Shown: piece by piece, positions 37,749-46,132 of the stretch
How positions within the stretch are numbered: position 1 is the stretch's first letter
Layout of the letters: every line of letters begins with the position of its first letter
NCBI RefSeq assembly: GCF_017565765.1
Contig: NZ_JAGDYP010000005.1
Location: 62,001-126,000, forward strand
Origin: Capnocytophaga bilenii
GTDB lineage: Bacteria > Bacteroidota > Bacteroidia > Flavobacteriales > Flavobacteriaceae
DNA: 64,000 nt
Direction: 5' to 3'
The notes under the pieces: generated by a model
The model's database searches: none
What the model was told of the DNA's origin: nothing
Seen by the model: the letters and a program-made list of their open reading frames with translations, nothing else
Program-made: the position numbers and the translations under genes

Positions 37749-38399
37749 ATGAATAAACGAACGCTCTATTTTATGCTTACAGCCTTAGTAGCTATAGGCT
37801 GTGTGGCTCTCTATACTTGGTTTTCCGAAAAAAGCTCATCTTCCCCCATTAGTAAAAGTACTGCCGAAGCTTCTTCGGTACAAGAAACTATAGAAACTGC
37901 CATAAGTAATCTGGATAGCATACAAGTTACCCCTCAAGATTATAACAATTTACTTATTGAAATTACAGGGTATTACAACCAAGGTGATATCACTAAAGAT
38001 TTAAAAGATACTTATTTGGAAACCCTGAAGGATAATTATAGCCAAAGATCGGCTTTTATAGTTGCTCAAATACTACAAAAAGAACCTATAGATAAAAATG
38101 AGGTTAAGAAATACATCAGCCATTGGGCTACCATCAAAACCAATGACCCAAGTGTGAATGAAGTAAAGAAAGATTGGCAATGGTACGTTTTCTATACGAG
38201 TATACTACCCAAACAAATAGACAACTTTATCCATACTCCAATAGCACAGTTTTCAAAAGAAGAGTACGATAAGCTTATGAGCAAACTAAAAATCAATCCT
38301 AAATTTGAGCATTTTGAAAGCATAAAATCAATAAAAGAAGAAATGGAAGAAAAATTACGCTATCATTATGATAGTTGGAACAATTATAACTATTTATAA
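37749..38399 (+). CDS. Single-TM protein of unknown function
   Basis: 216 aa with one N-terminal TM helix or uncleaved signal (LYFMLTALVAIGCVALYTWF) and an all-helical, acidic-basic mixed periplasmic part. No motif is recognised. A 2-bp gap to the next gene and a 9-bp gap from the previous one place it firmly in the operon. The Cys in IGCVAL could be read as a weak lipobox, but the position in a continuing hydrophobic helix argues for a plain TM anchor. Confidence 0.6.
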   Translation: MNKRTLYFMLTALVAIGCVALYTWFSEKSSSSPISKSTAEASSVQETIETAISNLDSIQVTPQDYNNLLIEITGYYNQGDITKDLKDTYLETLKDNYSQRSAFIVAQILQKEPIDKNEVKKYISHWATIKTNDPSVNEVKKDWQWYVFYTSILPKQIDNFIHTPIAQFSKEEYDKLMSKLKINPKFEHFESIKSIKEEMEEKLRYHYDSWNNYNYL

Positions 38400-38401
38400 T
38401 A

Positions 38402-39079
38402 ATGAAAATCATATATCTTTTTTTAAGCATACTCTTTTCGGCAAGCGTATGGGCACAATCCAATGACACTATATTTGAAGCTATTAAAGCCTATAAAAAT
38501 AAAAACTATCAAAAAGTATTAAGTTTGCTCAATACTCCTGAGTTGCGCCAAGACAATAAAATGTTGTATATATGGATAGAATCAGAATACGCCGTTATAA
38601 GCAAAATGTATAGTGATGATGTGGCTAACTTTGACTTTCAGCGTCTTGAAGTATTACGCCAAAATATAGATAACTATATAGCTAATCCTAATAGCAACAA
38701 TGTAGAAAAAGTAAAAGAACTGAAAAACAAATTAGCCCAATACCCCCTTACTGCTACCGATTTTGTAGCTACAAAAAACCAAGAAGCTGCCGACTCCCAA
38801 CTGAGAGATATAAAAAAAGCCTTTACTACCTTCCTAAAATTTGACGAAGTGCTGCGATTGGTAGATTTGTATAGCAGCAATGAGTATATTCCTGCTTATG
38901 AGCTAGCTTATCACAAAGCTGTAGCACAATATAGAAAATGGAAGCTAAACCGAAGAAATTTTACTGAAGAAGACCGAAAAAAAGTATTAGAAGAACTCAA
39001 GAATTACAAAGAGAATTACTCCAATAAAAATATCTTATACGACCAAGTGGTTAAAGAAGCTATTAGGGAAGCCAAATAA
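38402..39079 (+). CDS. Secreted helical protein, last gene of the operon
   Basis: 225 aa with a cleavable signal peptide (MKIIYLFLSILFSASVWAQ) and a helical mature protein of TPR-like appearance (FEAIKAYKNKNYQKVLSLL). It is probably periplasmic. Its stop codon (39077-39079) directly abuts the stop of the opposite-strand gene at 39080, so there is no room for a separate terminator. No family is recognised. Confidence 0.6.
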   Translation: MKIIYLFLSILFSASVWAQSNDTIFEAIKAYKNKNYQKVLSLLNTPELRQDNKMLYIWIESEYAVISKMYSDDVANFDFQRLEVLRQNIDNYIANPNSNNVEKVKELKNKLAQYPLTATDFVATKNQEAADSQLRDIKKAFTTFLKFDEVLRLVDLYSSNEYIPAYELAYHKAVAQYRKWKLNRRNFTEEDRKKVLEELKNYKENYSNKNILYDQVVKEAIREAK

Positions 39080-40027
39080 TCACATTCCTAAAAGTTCCAT
39101 TACTCTATTTCGGTATTTTGTTTGAAAACGAAACTGCCTTATACAGCTAATTTCAATATTACTACTATTGATGTCTATTTGTTCATTCTTTCTATAATAA
39201 AGCTGTTTGTTATTCTCTTGCACCGTAAAAATAAAAGTCCAATCTTTTTTAGTATACACCCCCGATAGCAATAGTCTGAAATTGTTATAACCATTTAGTT
39301 TCATTTTAGAAAGTGGCTTCATCTCACCTCCAAAATAACCTCCTATTCCCATCAGGGTAAAAGCAGTAAAGTTATCCGTAAGGTTAATATTACCTGTTAC
39401 CCCCACACTCACGCCAGCTTGTATATGTCTAAATACCTCATTGCTATTAACATACGAAAGTGCAGGAATATCAATTTTGTGATAGTAAAGTCCTCCACCT
39501 ATATACCACCCAAAAGCCGTCCCAAACTGTGTTTTTCCGTGGTTTAATAATTGTTCCAAAGCTATTTCCTTCAAGTTCCTAAAGTATAATAGTTCACTGC
39601 CTATTTGGTGTATTTTAGTATCGTTCAGTAGCCTTATATTTGCCTTATCTGTATAATAAAATCCTTTATAATCCTGATAATAAAGGTCAAATAGAAATCG
39701 TTCTTTAAAAAATGAATGCACCTGAAAGTCAAAAAACTTACTCTTACCATATTTATCAGTATCTCGTAGTGGCACGATACTTTTAGAATATCCCACCGTT
39801 ACAAACGTATTGTAAATCCCCATACTAAACCCTAAGTTTACAGGGTAATTAGGCAATAACTTCTTATTTTTTAAACTTTCATTTTCAGGTGCTTCTATTA
39901 CTTCCAATCTCAGATAATCCATATTGATAGACGGACGCAACCACAGATTGTATTGGTAGTACTTCATATCATTTTCCTGCCCCCATAATACTCCTACAAA
40001 CAAAAAGAAAAAGAATATTCTCATCAT
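39080..40027 (-). CDS. Putative outer-membrane beta-barrel protein, DUF4421-like
   Basis: 315 aa with a signal peptide (ends VLWGQ). The mature part has alternating aromatic/polar strands (YPVNLGFSMGIYNTFVTVGY, FDLYYQDYKGFYY, FGWYIGGGLYY) and ends in a basic segment. Length and the PNYPVNLGF segment recall DUF4421 barrels of Bacteroidota; this is moderate at best. It is convergent with the NTPase operon with zero bases between the stops, which suggests long-standing neighbours. It might be the outer-membrane part of that system or simply adjacent. Confidence 0.55.
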   Translation of the reverse strand: MMRIFFFFLFVGVLWGQENDMKYYQYNLWLRPSINMDYLRLEVIEAPENESLKNKKLLPNYPVNLGFSMGIYNTFVTVGYSKSIVPLRDTDKYGKSKFFDFQVHSFFKERFLFDLYYQDYKGFYYTDKANIRLLNDTKIHQIGSELLYFRNLKEIALEQLLNHGKTQFGTAFGWYIGGGLYYHKIDIPALSYVNSNEVFRHIQAGVSVGVTGNINLTDNFTAFTLMGIGGYFGGEMKPLSKMKLNGYNNFRLLLSGVYTKKDWTFIFTVQENNKQLYYRKNEQIDINSSNIEISCIRQFRFQTKYRNRVMELLGM

Positions 40028-40043
40028 TCTTACTTTTAGTAAT

Positions 40044-40102
40044 AAAAAGACCGTTCAAAAAAGTCTCACTTGTCCAACAAAACTCCTCTGAACAGTCTTT
40101 TT
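40044..40102 (-). terminator. Terminator after arginine decarboxylase
   Basis: Arms 40044-40057 (AAAAAGACCGTTCA) and 40089-40102 (TGAACAGTCTTTTT) pair with one mismatch around a 31-nt loop. Read on the minus strand the stem ends in GGTCTTTTTATT, a suitable U-run. It lies 28 bp past the speA stop. Confidence 0.65.
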
Positions 40103-40129
40103 ACAAATCATTGACAATTAACAATTGTT

Positions 40130-41521
40130 TTAGTATCCTAATATCTTCAGCATATCCTCAGCTTTTTGTTGTTCCATAAAAAGCCGAGATACTATATTTC
40201 CTTTCTCATCTTTGTCTATCAATACAATTTTAGGTTGTGGAATAAGGCAGTGTTGCAAACCACCTACCCCTCCAATACTGTCTTGGTAAGCCCCCGTATT
40301 AAAAAAACCAATGTATAAAGGCTTGTTTTTGTTATACTTAGGTAAGTAGATAGCATTCATATTCTGCTCACTATTATAGTAATCATCACCATCACACGTA
40401 AGTCCGCCCAAAAGCACTCGCTCATATTCATCATTCCAACGATTAATAGGCAACAATACAAAACGCTTATTGATAGCCCAAGTATCAGGCAAAGTAGTGA
40501 TAAATGATGAATTTATCATATCCCATTTTTCACGGTCATTTTGTTGCTTTTGGTACATAATTTCATAAATAGCACCCCCAGCTTCACCCACCGTAAAACT
40601 TCCAAATTCAGTAAAAATATTCGGTACAGGCACTTTCTCTTGCTCACAAGTAATTTTTATCTGGCGGATAATTTCATCTACCATATAAGCGTAATCGTAC
40701 TCAAAAGCCAGCGAAGTCTTTATAGGAAAACCACCTCCTATATTAAGGCTATCCAGCTCAGGAGCCACCTTTTTCAGCTGAATATACACGCGCAAACACT
40801 TCAAAAGCTCATTCCAATAGTACGCATTATCTTTAATCCCTGTATTGATAAAGAAATGCAACATTTTCAGCCGCACTTTTGCGTTATCTTTTATCTCACG
40901 ATTGTAAAAAGGCACTATATTCTTATAGCCAATCCCTAGCCTACTAGTATAAAACTCTGAGCGAGGATCTTCTTCCGAAGCAATGCGAATACCAATACTA
41001 TAAGTCCCCTTTATTTTCTCCTCAAAAAGGTTAATTTCCTCGTAGTTATCAATGATAGGAATACAATTCTCATATCCACGATTGATAAGGTCAGCGATAC
41101 CATCTATATAAGCATCGCGTTTAAAGCCATTGCATAAAATATGCTTTTCTTTAGTGATAAGCCCCTCATTGATGAGGTTATTAATAATGTTAATATCAAA
41201 AGCCGAAGACGTTTCCATATGAATATCATTCTTCAGTGCTTCCACCATTACGTGTTTAAAGTGCGAACTCTTCGTACAATAGCAGTAATTGTACGCCCCT
41301 TTGTATTTATGCTTTTTAATAGCCTTTTCAAACCATTTTTTAGCCCTCTGTATATTCTCCGAAATTCTCGGCAAATACATAAACTTAAGCGGCGCTCCGT
41401 ATTGGCGTACCAGCTCCATTAAGTCAATATTGTGAAAGCGAAGTTCATCACCCTCCAAGGTAAATTCATCTTGAGGAAAATAGTAGGTTTGGTCAATTAA
41501 GTCGATATATTTATTTTTCAT
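40130..41521 (-). CDS. speA: Arginine decarboxylase, PLP-dependent (alanine-racemase-fold type)
   Basis: 463-aa enzyme making agmatine from arginine, the first step of polyamine synthesis. It is of the shorter Bacteroidota form. The PLP-lysine segment is in YNYCYCTKSSHFKH, the glycine-rich phosphate site in SLNIGGGFP, and the C-terminal active-site segment in LTCDGDDYY. I start at ATG 41521 (MKNKYIDLID); the frame is open for 17 more codons upstream but that extension lacks family character. The TACCTTTG -7 box at 41805-41812 would give a leader near 275 nt. Confidence 0.88.
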   Translation of the reverse strand: MKNKYIDLIDQTYYFPQDEFTLEGDELRFHNIDLMELVRQYGAPLKFMYLPRISENIQRAKKWFEKAIKKHKYKGAYNYCYCTKSSHFKHVMVEALKNDIHMETSSAFDINIINNLINEGLITKEKHILCNGFKRDAYIDGIADLINRGYENCIPIIDNYEEINLFEEKIKGTYSIGIRIASEEDPRSEFYTSRLGIGYKNIVPFYNREIKDNAKVRLKMLHFFINTGIKDNAYYWNELLKCLRVYIQLKKVAPELDSLNIGGGFPIKTSLAFEYDYAYMVDEIIRQIKITCEQEKVPVPNIFTEFGSFTVGEAGGAIYEIMYQKQQNDREKWDMINSSFITTLPDTWAINKRFVLLPINRWNDEYERVLLGGLTCDGDDYYNSEQNMNAIYLPKYNKNKPLYIGFFNTGAYQDSIGGVGGLQHCLIPQPKIVLIDKDEKGNIVSRLFMEQQKAEDMLKILGY

Positions 41522-41880
41522 TTGTTCAGCGTAATTAAAATAATAGTAAATGTTTTTGCGAAGTGTGAGCAACAGTCATCACCATTGCCCAAAATGCTAT
41601 TACTTCCTAATGCTGATTTTTCAAATACGAAGAGGTGAAAGGCTTTTTGCCTTGCAACGAATCTGTTGTGCACGTGTGTGAGCAGAGTGAAAATAACTTA
41701 AAAATATGATGTAATCGTTCATATTCATTGTAATAACCTCAATAATTAAAAGTTATAAAAATTGTTATATGTTATATAGACACAACGTTACGACTATACG
41801 GCTGCAAAGGTAGTCATTATTTTTTAATTAACAGCTATGTTTTAAAAAAATCTTTATCAAATATGATAGTTTTATAAGAA
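41522..41880 (-). promoter_or_regulatory. Long leader of arginine decarboxylase gene
   Basis: Non-coding stretch with a -7 element TACCTTTG (minus strand, 41805-41812) about 285 bp before the start codon. A small hairpin AAGGC-AAAAA-GCCTT lies around 41638-41653 (minus strand). I recognise no known riboswitch. There is no good -33 box, so the transcription start is tentative. Confidence 0.4.
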
Positions 41881-41914
41881 AAAACAGCAGAGACATCGCT
41901 ATCTCTGCTGTTTT
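41881..41914 (-). terminator. Terminator of pta-ackA
   Basis: Perfect 13-bp stem AAAACAGCAGAGA (41881-41893) and TCTCTGCTGTTTT (41902-41914), with an 8-nt loop. On the minus strand it ends CTGCTGTTTTTTCTTATAAA. It stands 5 bp beyond the ackA stop. Confidence 0.88.
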
Positions 41915-41919
41915 GTTAT

Positions 41920-43125
41920 TTATTTTACCAATCCTACAATTTCATTTACAATTTGTAATTCCTCGTTGGTAGGTATTATCAATATTTTCACTCGGCTATC
42001 AGCAGCTTGTATTTCTACAGGTGCTTTAGGGTGATTTAGTTCTTCATTCTTCTTCTCATCAAGTTTGATACCAAAGAAATCCATATTCCTACAAGCAAAT
42101 GAGCGTGTAAGAGCATCGTTTTCGCCCAAACCTGCTGTAAATACAATCGAATCCAACCCGTTTAAAGCAGCTGTATAAGCTCCTATAAATTTTTGGATAC
42201 GATAACCGTACATCTCGTAACAAAGCTGAGCGTTTGCATCGCCTGCGTGGTATTTAGCTGCCACATCACGAGCGTCCGAATAGCCTGTAAGCCCCAGCAT
42301 ACCACTCTTCTTGTTAAAGATAGTTTTCACCTCCTCAAAGCTCAATCCCAATTCTTGTCCCAAAAAGAACGCTACAGAGGCATCTATCTGTCCGCAACGC
42401 GTACCCATAATAAGACCATCAAGCGGCGTTAAGCCCATTGAGGTATCTATACACTCTCCGTTTTGGTTCACAGCAGCCATACTCGCCCCATTACCTAAGT
42501 GAATTGTAATGTTCTTAATATGCGGATTATTGAGGTATTTACGCGCTTCAGCATCTACAAACTTATGGCTTGTACCGTGGAAACCATACGAACGAATACC
42601 ATACTTTTCGTAGTATTCATTAGGAATTGCATAGCGGAAAGCTTTAGGAGGCATCGTTTGGTGGAATGCAGTGTCAAACACAGCCACGTGAGTAGCCTTA
42701 TTAAAAAGCTTACGCGCCACGCGAATACCTTCTAAGTGTCCTGGATTGTGCAAAGGCGATAGTGGGATAATACGTGTGATTTCTTCCACAACAGCATCAT
42801 CTATTACAGTAGGCTGCACCAATTTTTCACCCCCGTGCACCACGCGGTGTCCTACCCCTTTTATTTCTTCAGGATTATGAATAACTCCCACTTCAGGGTC
42901 GGTGAGGAATTCAGTTACCAAGTTCATACCCACCTCGTGAGTAGGAATAGGCACTTCTTTCTTCCTTTCTACTTCTTTACCGTCTTTTACCGCAACATAT
43001 TTTATCAAGCTACCTTCAATACCTATACGGTCTACAATCCCTTTGGCTTTTGATTCTCCTGTTTTAGAATCTATAAGCTGATATTTTAGAGACGAACTCC
43101 CCGAATTAATAATTAATATTTCCAT
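41920..43125 (-). CDS. ackA: Acetate kinase
   Basis: 401-aa enzyme of the ASKHA fold converting acetyl phosphate and ADP to acetate and ATP. INSGSSSLKYQLID (5-18), HLGNGASMAAV and FTAGLGEND are the family signatures. It follows pta by 31 bp and ends at a strong terminator, so pta-ackA is one transcript giving acetate as a fermentation product. Full length. Confidence 0.97.
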   Translation of the reverse strand: MEILIINSGSSSLKYQLIDSKTGESKAKGIVDRIGIEGSLIKYVAVKDGKEVERKKEVPIPTHEVGMNLVTEFLTDPEVGVIHNPEEIKGVGHRVVHGGEKLVQPTVIDDAVVEEITRIIPLSPLHNPGHLEGIRVARKLFNKATHVAVFDTAFHQTMPPKAFRYAIPNEYYEKYGIRSYGFHGTSHKFVDAEARKYLNNPHIKNITIHLGNGASMAAVNQNGECIDTSMGLTPLDGLIMGTRCGQIDASVAFFLGQELGLSFEEVKTIFNKKSGMLGLTGYSDARDVAAKYHAGDANAQLCYEMYGYRIQKFIGAYTAALNGLDSIVFTAGLGENDALTRSFACRNMDFFGIKLDEKKNEELNHPKAPVEIQAADSRVKILIIPTNEELQIVNEIVGLVK

Positions 43126-43156
43126 TTTCTTTTATAATTTCTGATTTATAAGCTCA

Positions 43157-45232
43157 TTAAAATTCCGACTGTATGGCTGTAATAAGCACCGTATTGTAAA
43201 TATCAGGAATAAGTGCCCCCCTGCTCAAGTCGTTTACAGGCTTTTTCAAGCCTTGAAGCATAGGCCCTATTGCCAAACCTCCTGTTTCGCGTTGTACTGC
43301 CTTATAAGTATTATTACCCGTATTAAGGTCAGGGAAAATAAGTACATTAGCTTGTCCTGCTACTGGCGAATTAGGCATCTTTTGTTTACCCACTTTAGGA
43401 TCTACTGCCGCATCGTATTGTATAGGTCCTTCCACCAATAGTTCTGGACGACGTTGTTTTACTAAAGCGGTAGCTTCACGCACTTTATCCACATCAGCAC
43501 CACTGCCTGAGTTACCAGAAGAGTAGGAGAGGAGTGCTACCTTAGGTTCTATGCCAAAAGCAATTGCCGAATCGGCAGAGCTGATAGCTATATCAGCCAA
43601 TTGTTCCGCAGTTGGGTTTGGTACTACCGCACAGTCACCGTACACCAATACGCGGTCGTGCAACAACATAAAGAATACTGACGACACAGTGCTTACCCCT
43701 GGCTTGGTCTTTACAAACTGTAATGACGGACGAATAGTATGTGCTGTTGTATTTACCGCACCCGATACCATACCATCGGCATCACCTACAAATACCATCA
43801 TCGTACCAAAGTACGAAGCATCAAGCATCAAATCTTTAGCTTGCGAAAGCTCTAAACCTTTGCTCTTGCGAAGCTCGTATAGTTTCTCAGCATACGCCTC
43901 ATATTTAGGGCTATTAGCAGGATTTACAATACTGATACGTTTTTCGTTCCATTTCAAGCCCAATATATTGGTAGCACGTGTTTTTATCGCTTCGGGGTCG
44001 CCCAAGATAGTAAGGTATACCAATTCATCTTCGGCAAGTTGTGAAGCAGCAGTAAGAATACGGTCATCGGTACCCTCTGGCAATACAATGTGTTTTTGCC
44101 CTTGGCGTGCTTTCTGTACCATATTGTATTGGAACATTCGCGGTGTTATGGTTTCCGATTTAAATGAAGAAATGCTCTTGTTTAGTTTTTCAGCATCTAC
44201 AGTTTCGTCAAACAACTGAAGTAGTAGTTTTATCTTTTCTGTGTTCTCTGGGTAAATACGAGGATTGATAGCCCCTATAAGGTTTGCCGTTTCAAAAGTA
44301 TTGCTCTTGGCTATCATTATCGGGATATTTTTTTGAATACCCTCCAATATCTTGTGAATAGATTTGTCAAGCTCAAAGTTTCCGTATAGCACAATTCCTT
44401 TGATGTTTGAATAGTTGGAGTAGTTAGCTACTAATGAGCCCGTAATCAGGTCAGTACGGTCGGAAGGGATTACCGCCAAAGTATCTTCAGTAAGGTTTGC
44501 AAAATAGTTAGGCAATTGCATTGCTCCTATAAGCGTACGTTTGGTAATAACATCTATGTTATCGCCTTTGTACAAAAACTCAGCATTTAAAGCTTTGGCT
44601 ACTTCGCGAATCGTAGGGCGTGAAAGCTCCTCTTTGCGCGGAATTACAGTAAATGTAATATCTTTAAATTTCTGTTCCAATTTGCTTTGGGTAGCCTCTG
44701 TCGCATTTTTAGCCTTGTTGATAAACACACTAAGCACTTGCACATCTTTTTCTAAAATCGAATTTAATTGTACCTGCACTTGGTTTAGTAGCTCGTCTTC
44801 CGAAGCAAAATTGTCCTTTAGCACTACCAGCACAGGAATATTCAAGCTCTGTGCTACCGAAGCGTTAAAGTCAGTATCAAAATTGCTATCACCTACAATA
44901 CCAGGACTATCTACCAATACAAAGTCAAACTTTTCTTCTAAAGCTTTGTACTTTTTGATGATGGTATCATACACTTCACCAATATTTCCTTGGTTCTTAA
45001 GGGCTATTACCTCTTTACGTGTATAAGCATAAGTCTCTTCATAACTCATATTGAGCTTAAAGTGCTCCAACACTGTTTCTATAAGCATATCTTTTTCAGA
45101 CTTGCTTTCAATAATAGGCTTAAAGTAGCCTACCTTTGATGTATTGCGCATTATCATTTGCAATACACCTAAGCTCACTACCGATTTACCACTGTGGGCA
45201 TTTACGGGGATAATGTAAACTGACTTATTCAT
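43157..45232 (-). CDS. pta: Phosphate acetyltransferase, long form
   Basis: 691-aa enzyme making acetyl phosphate from acetyl-CoA. The N-terminal part is BioD-like with a P-loop remnant (VNAHSGKSVVSLG); a DRTGG middle domain (DRTDLITGSLVANYS) follows, then the catalytic PTA domain (GSGADVDKVREAT, IQYDAAVDPKVGKQKMP). The start chosen is ATG 45232 (MNKSVYIIPV), which lies 35 bp downstream of the -7 box. The ORF is open to 45277, but that extension would overlap the promoter. Confidence 0.96.
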   Translation of the reverse strand: MNKSVYIIPVNAHSGKSVVSLGVLQMIMRNTSKVGYFKPIIESKSEKDMLIETVLEHFKLNMSYEETYAYTRKEVIALKNQGNIGEVYDTIIKKYKALEEKFDFVLVDSPGIVGDSNFDTDFNASVAQSLNIPVLVVLKDNFASEDELLNQVQVQLNSILEKDVQVLSVFINKAKNATEATQSKLEQKFKDITFTVIPRKEELSRPTIREVAKALNAEFLYKGDNIDVITKRTLIGAMQLPNYFANLTEDTLAVIPSDRTDLITGSLVANYSNYSNIKGIVLYGNFELDKSIHKILEGIQKNIPIMIAKSNTFETANLIGAINPRIYPENTEKIKLLLQLFDETVDAEKLNKSISSFKSETITPRMFQYNMVQKARQGQKHIVLPEGTDDRILTAASQLAEDELVYLTILGDPEAIKTRATNILGLKWNEKRISIVNPANSPKYEAYAEKLYELRKSKGLELSQAKDLMLDASYFGTMMVFVGDADGMVSGAVNTTAHTIRPSLQFVKTKPGVSTVSSVFFMLLHDRVLVYGDCAVVPNPTAEQLADIAISSADSAIAFGIEPKVALLSYSSGNSGSGADVDKVREATALVKQRRPELLVEGPIQYDAAVDPKVGKQKMPNSPVAGQANVLIFPDLNTGNNTYKAVQRETGGLAIGPMLQGLKKPVNDLSRGALIPDIYNTVLITAIQSEF

Positions 45233-45266
45233 TGTTCTAATTTTACTTGTTTTAGTGTATAGATTG

Positions 45267-45297
45267 CAAAAGTACAAAATAATGTTTAATTGTCAAA
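45267..45297 (-). promoter_or_regulatory. Promoter of pta-ackA
   Basis: Minus strand TTTG (45294-45297), 19-bp spacer, TACTTTTG (45267-45274) followed by CA; both boxes are perfect. It fixes the pta start at 45232 with a leader of about 30 nt. Confidence 0.82.
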
Positions 45298-45389
45298 TAA
45301 TTATTGATTATTTTTTTTGCCGTTACATACCCAGCGCTATACATTCGCTGGCTTGGCTATCACACGATACCCTTATTCTATAATAAAAA

Positions 45390-45420
45390 TAGGATTTTAC
45401 CCCATAAGGATAAAATCCTA
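45390..45420 (-). terminator. Terminator of folE
   Basis: TAGGATTTTA (45390-45399) pairs perfectly with TAAAATCCTA (45411-45420) around an 11-nt loop. A-runs flank it on both sides, so it could act in both directions. It is 15 bp beyond the folE stop and upstream of the pta promoter. Confidence 0.75.
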
Positions 45421-45434
45421 CAAAAAAATTTACA

Positions 45435-46097
45435 CTAATGAAATCTCGTTTCTAATTTGATGTATTCTAAAAACTCCTTTCTCACTTCAGGGTCTTTAAA
45501 TTTTCCACCAAATTCAGCCGTTACTGTACTGCTATCTATATCTTCTATCCCTCGCGAATTTACGCATAGGTGTTTTGCATCAATAATGCAGGCTACATCT
45601 TCAGTACCCAAAGCTCGTTGCATCTCTTGCACTATTTGCAGGGTGAGGCGCTCTTGTACTTGGGGGCGTTTGGCATAGTATTCCACAATACGATTCATTT
45701 TAGATAGTCCCAGCACTTTTCCGTTGGATATATACCCCACGTGTGCCCTCCCCACTATAGGTAATAAATGGTGCTCGCAGGTAGAATAAACCACTATGTT
45801 TTTCTCTACCAACATTTCGCCGTAGTGATATGAGTTGTTAAAAGTAGACATCGAAGGTCTGCGCTCTGGCAATAAGCCGCCAAATATCTCCTTTACAAAC
45901 ATCTTCGCTACACGTTTGGGCGTACCTTTTAGGCTATCGTCAGTTAAATCCATACCCAATGTGTGTAATATAGCACGCACGTGTCCTTCTATTTCGGTTA
46001 TCTTTTCAGCCTCACTTTTCTCAAAAGCATCAGCCCTTAAAGGCGTTTCTGCCGAAGTGGCTATATGATTCTCTCCTAAAATATCTTCTTCTTTCAT
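45435..46097 (-). CDS. folE: GTP cyclohydrolase I
   Basis: 220-aa zinc enzyme opening the tetrahydrofolate pathway (GTP to dihydroneopterin triphosphate). Zinc ligands are in CEHHLLPIVGRAHVGYI and in AKHLCVNSRG; SKMNRIVEYYAKRPQVQERL is the other signature. A TACCTTTG -7 box lies on the minus strand at 46118-46125. It is separated from lon by 35 bp and has its own terminator. Confidence 0.96.
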   Translation of the reverse strand: MKEEDILGENHIATSAETPLRADAFEKSEAEKITEIEGHVRAILHTLGMDLTDDSLKGTPKRVAKMFVKEIFGGLLPERRPSMSTFNNSYHYGEMLVEKNIVVYSTCEHHLLPIVGRAHVGYISNGKVLGLSKMNRIVEYYAKRPQVQERLTLQIVQEMQRALGTEDVACIIDAKHLCVNSRGIEDIDSSTVTAEFGGKFKDPEVRKEFLEYIKLETRFH

Positions 46098-46132
46098 CGT
46101 TTTTTATTATAATGGGGCAAAGGTACAAATAA

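Noticed and set aside
37749..38399. Lipoprotein call for the 216-aa operon protein
   Set aside because: The Cys in IGCVAL lies within a hydrophobic helix that continues past it, more like a TM anchor than a lipobox.
23173..39079. Prophage, phage-tail or type VI secretion cluster
   Set aside because: No tail, sheath, portal, integrase or baseplate-like protein is present; the genes are NTPases, a protease and membrane proteins.
45331..45351. Hairpin CCAGCG...CGCTGG as a second terminator of folE
   Set aside because: Six-bp stem without a T-run; the stronger hairpin at 45390-45420 already serves folE.
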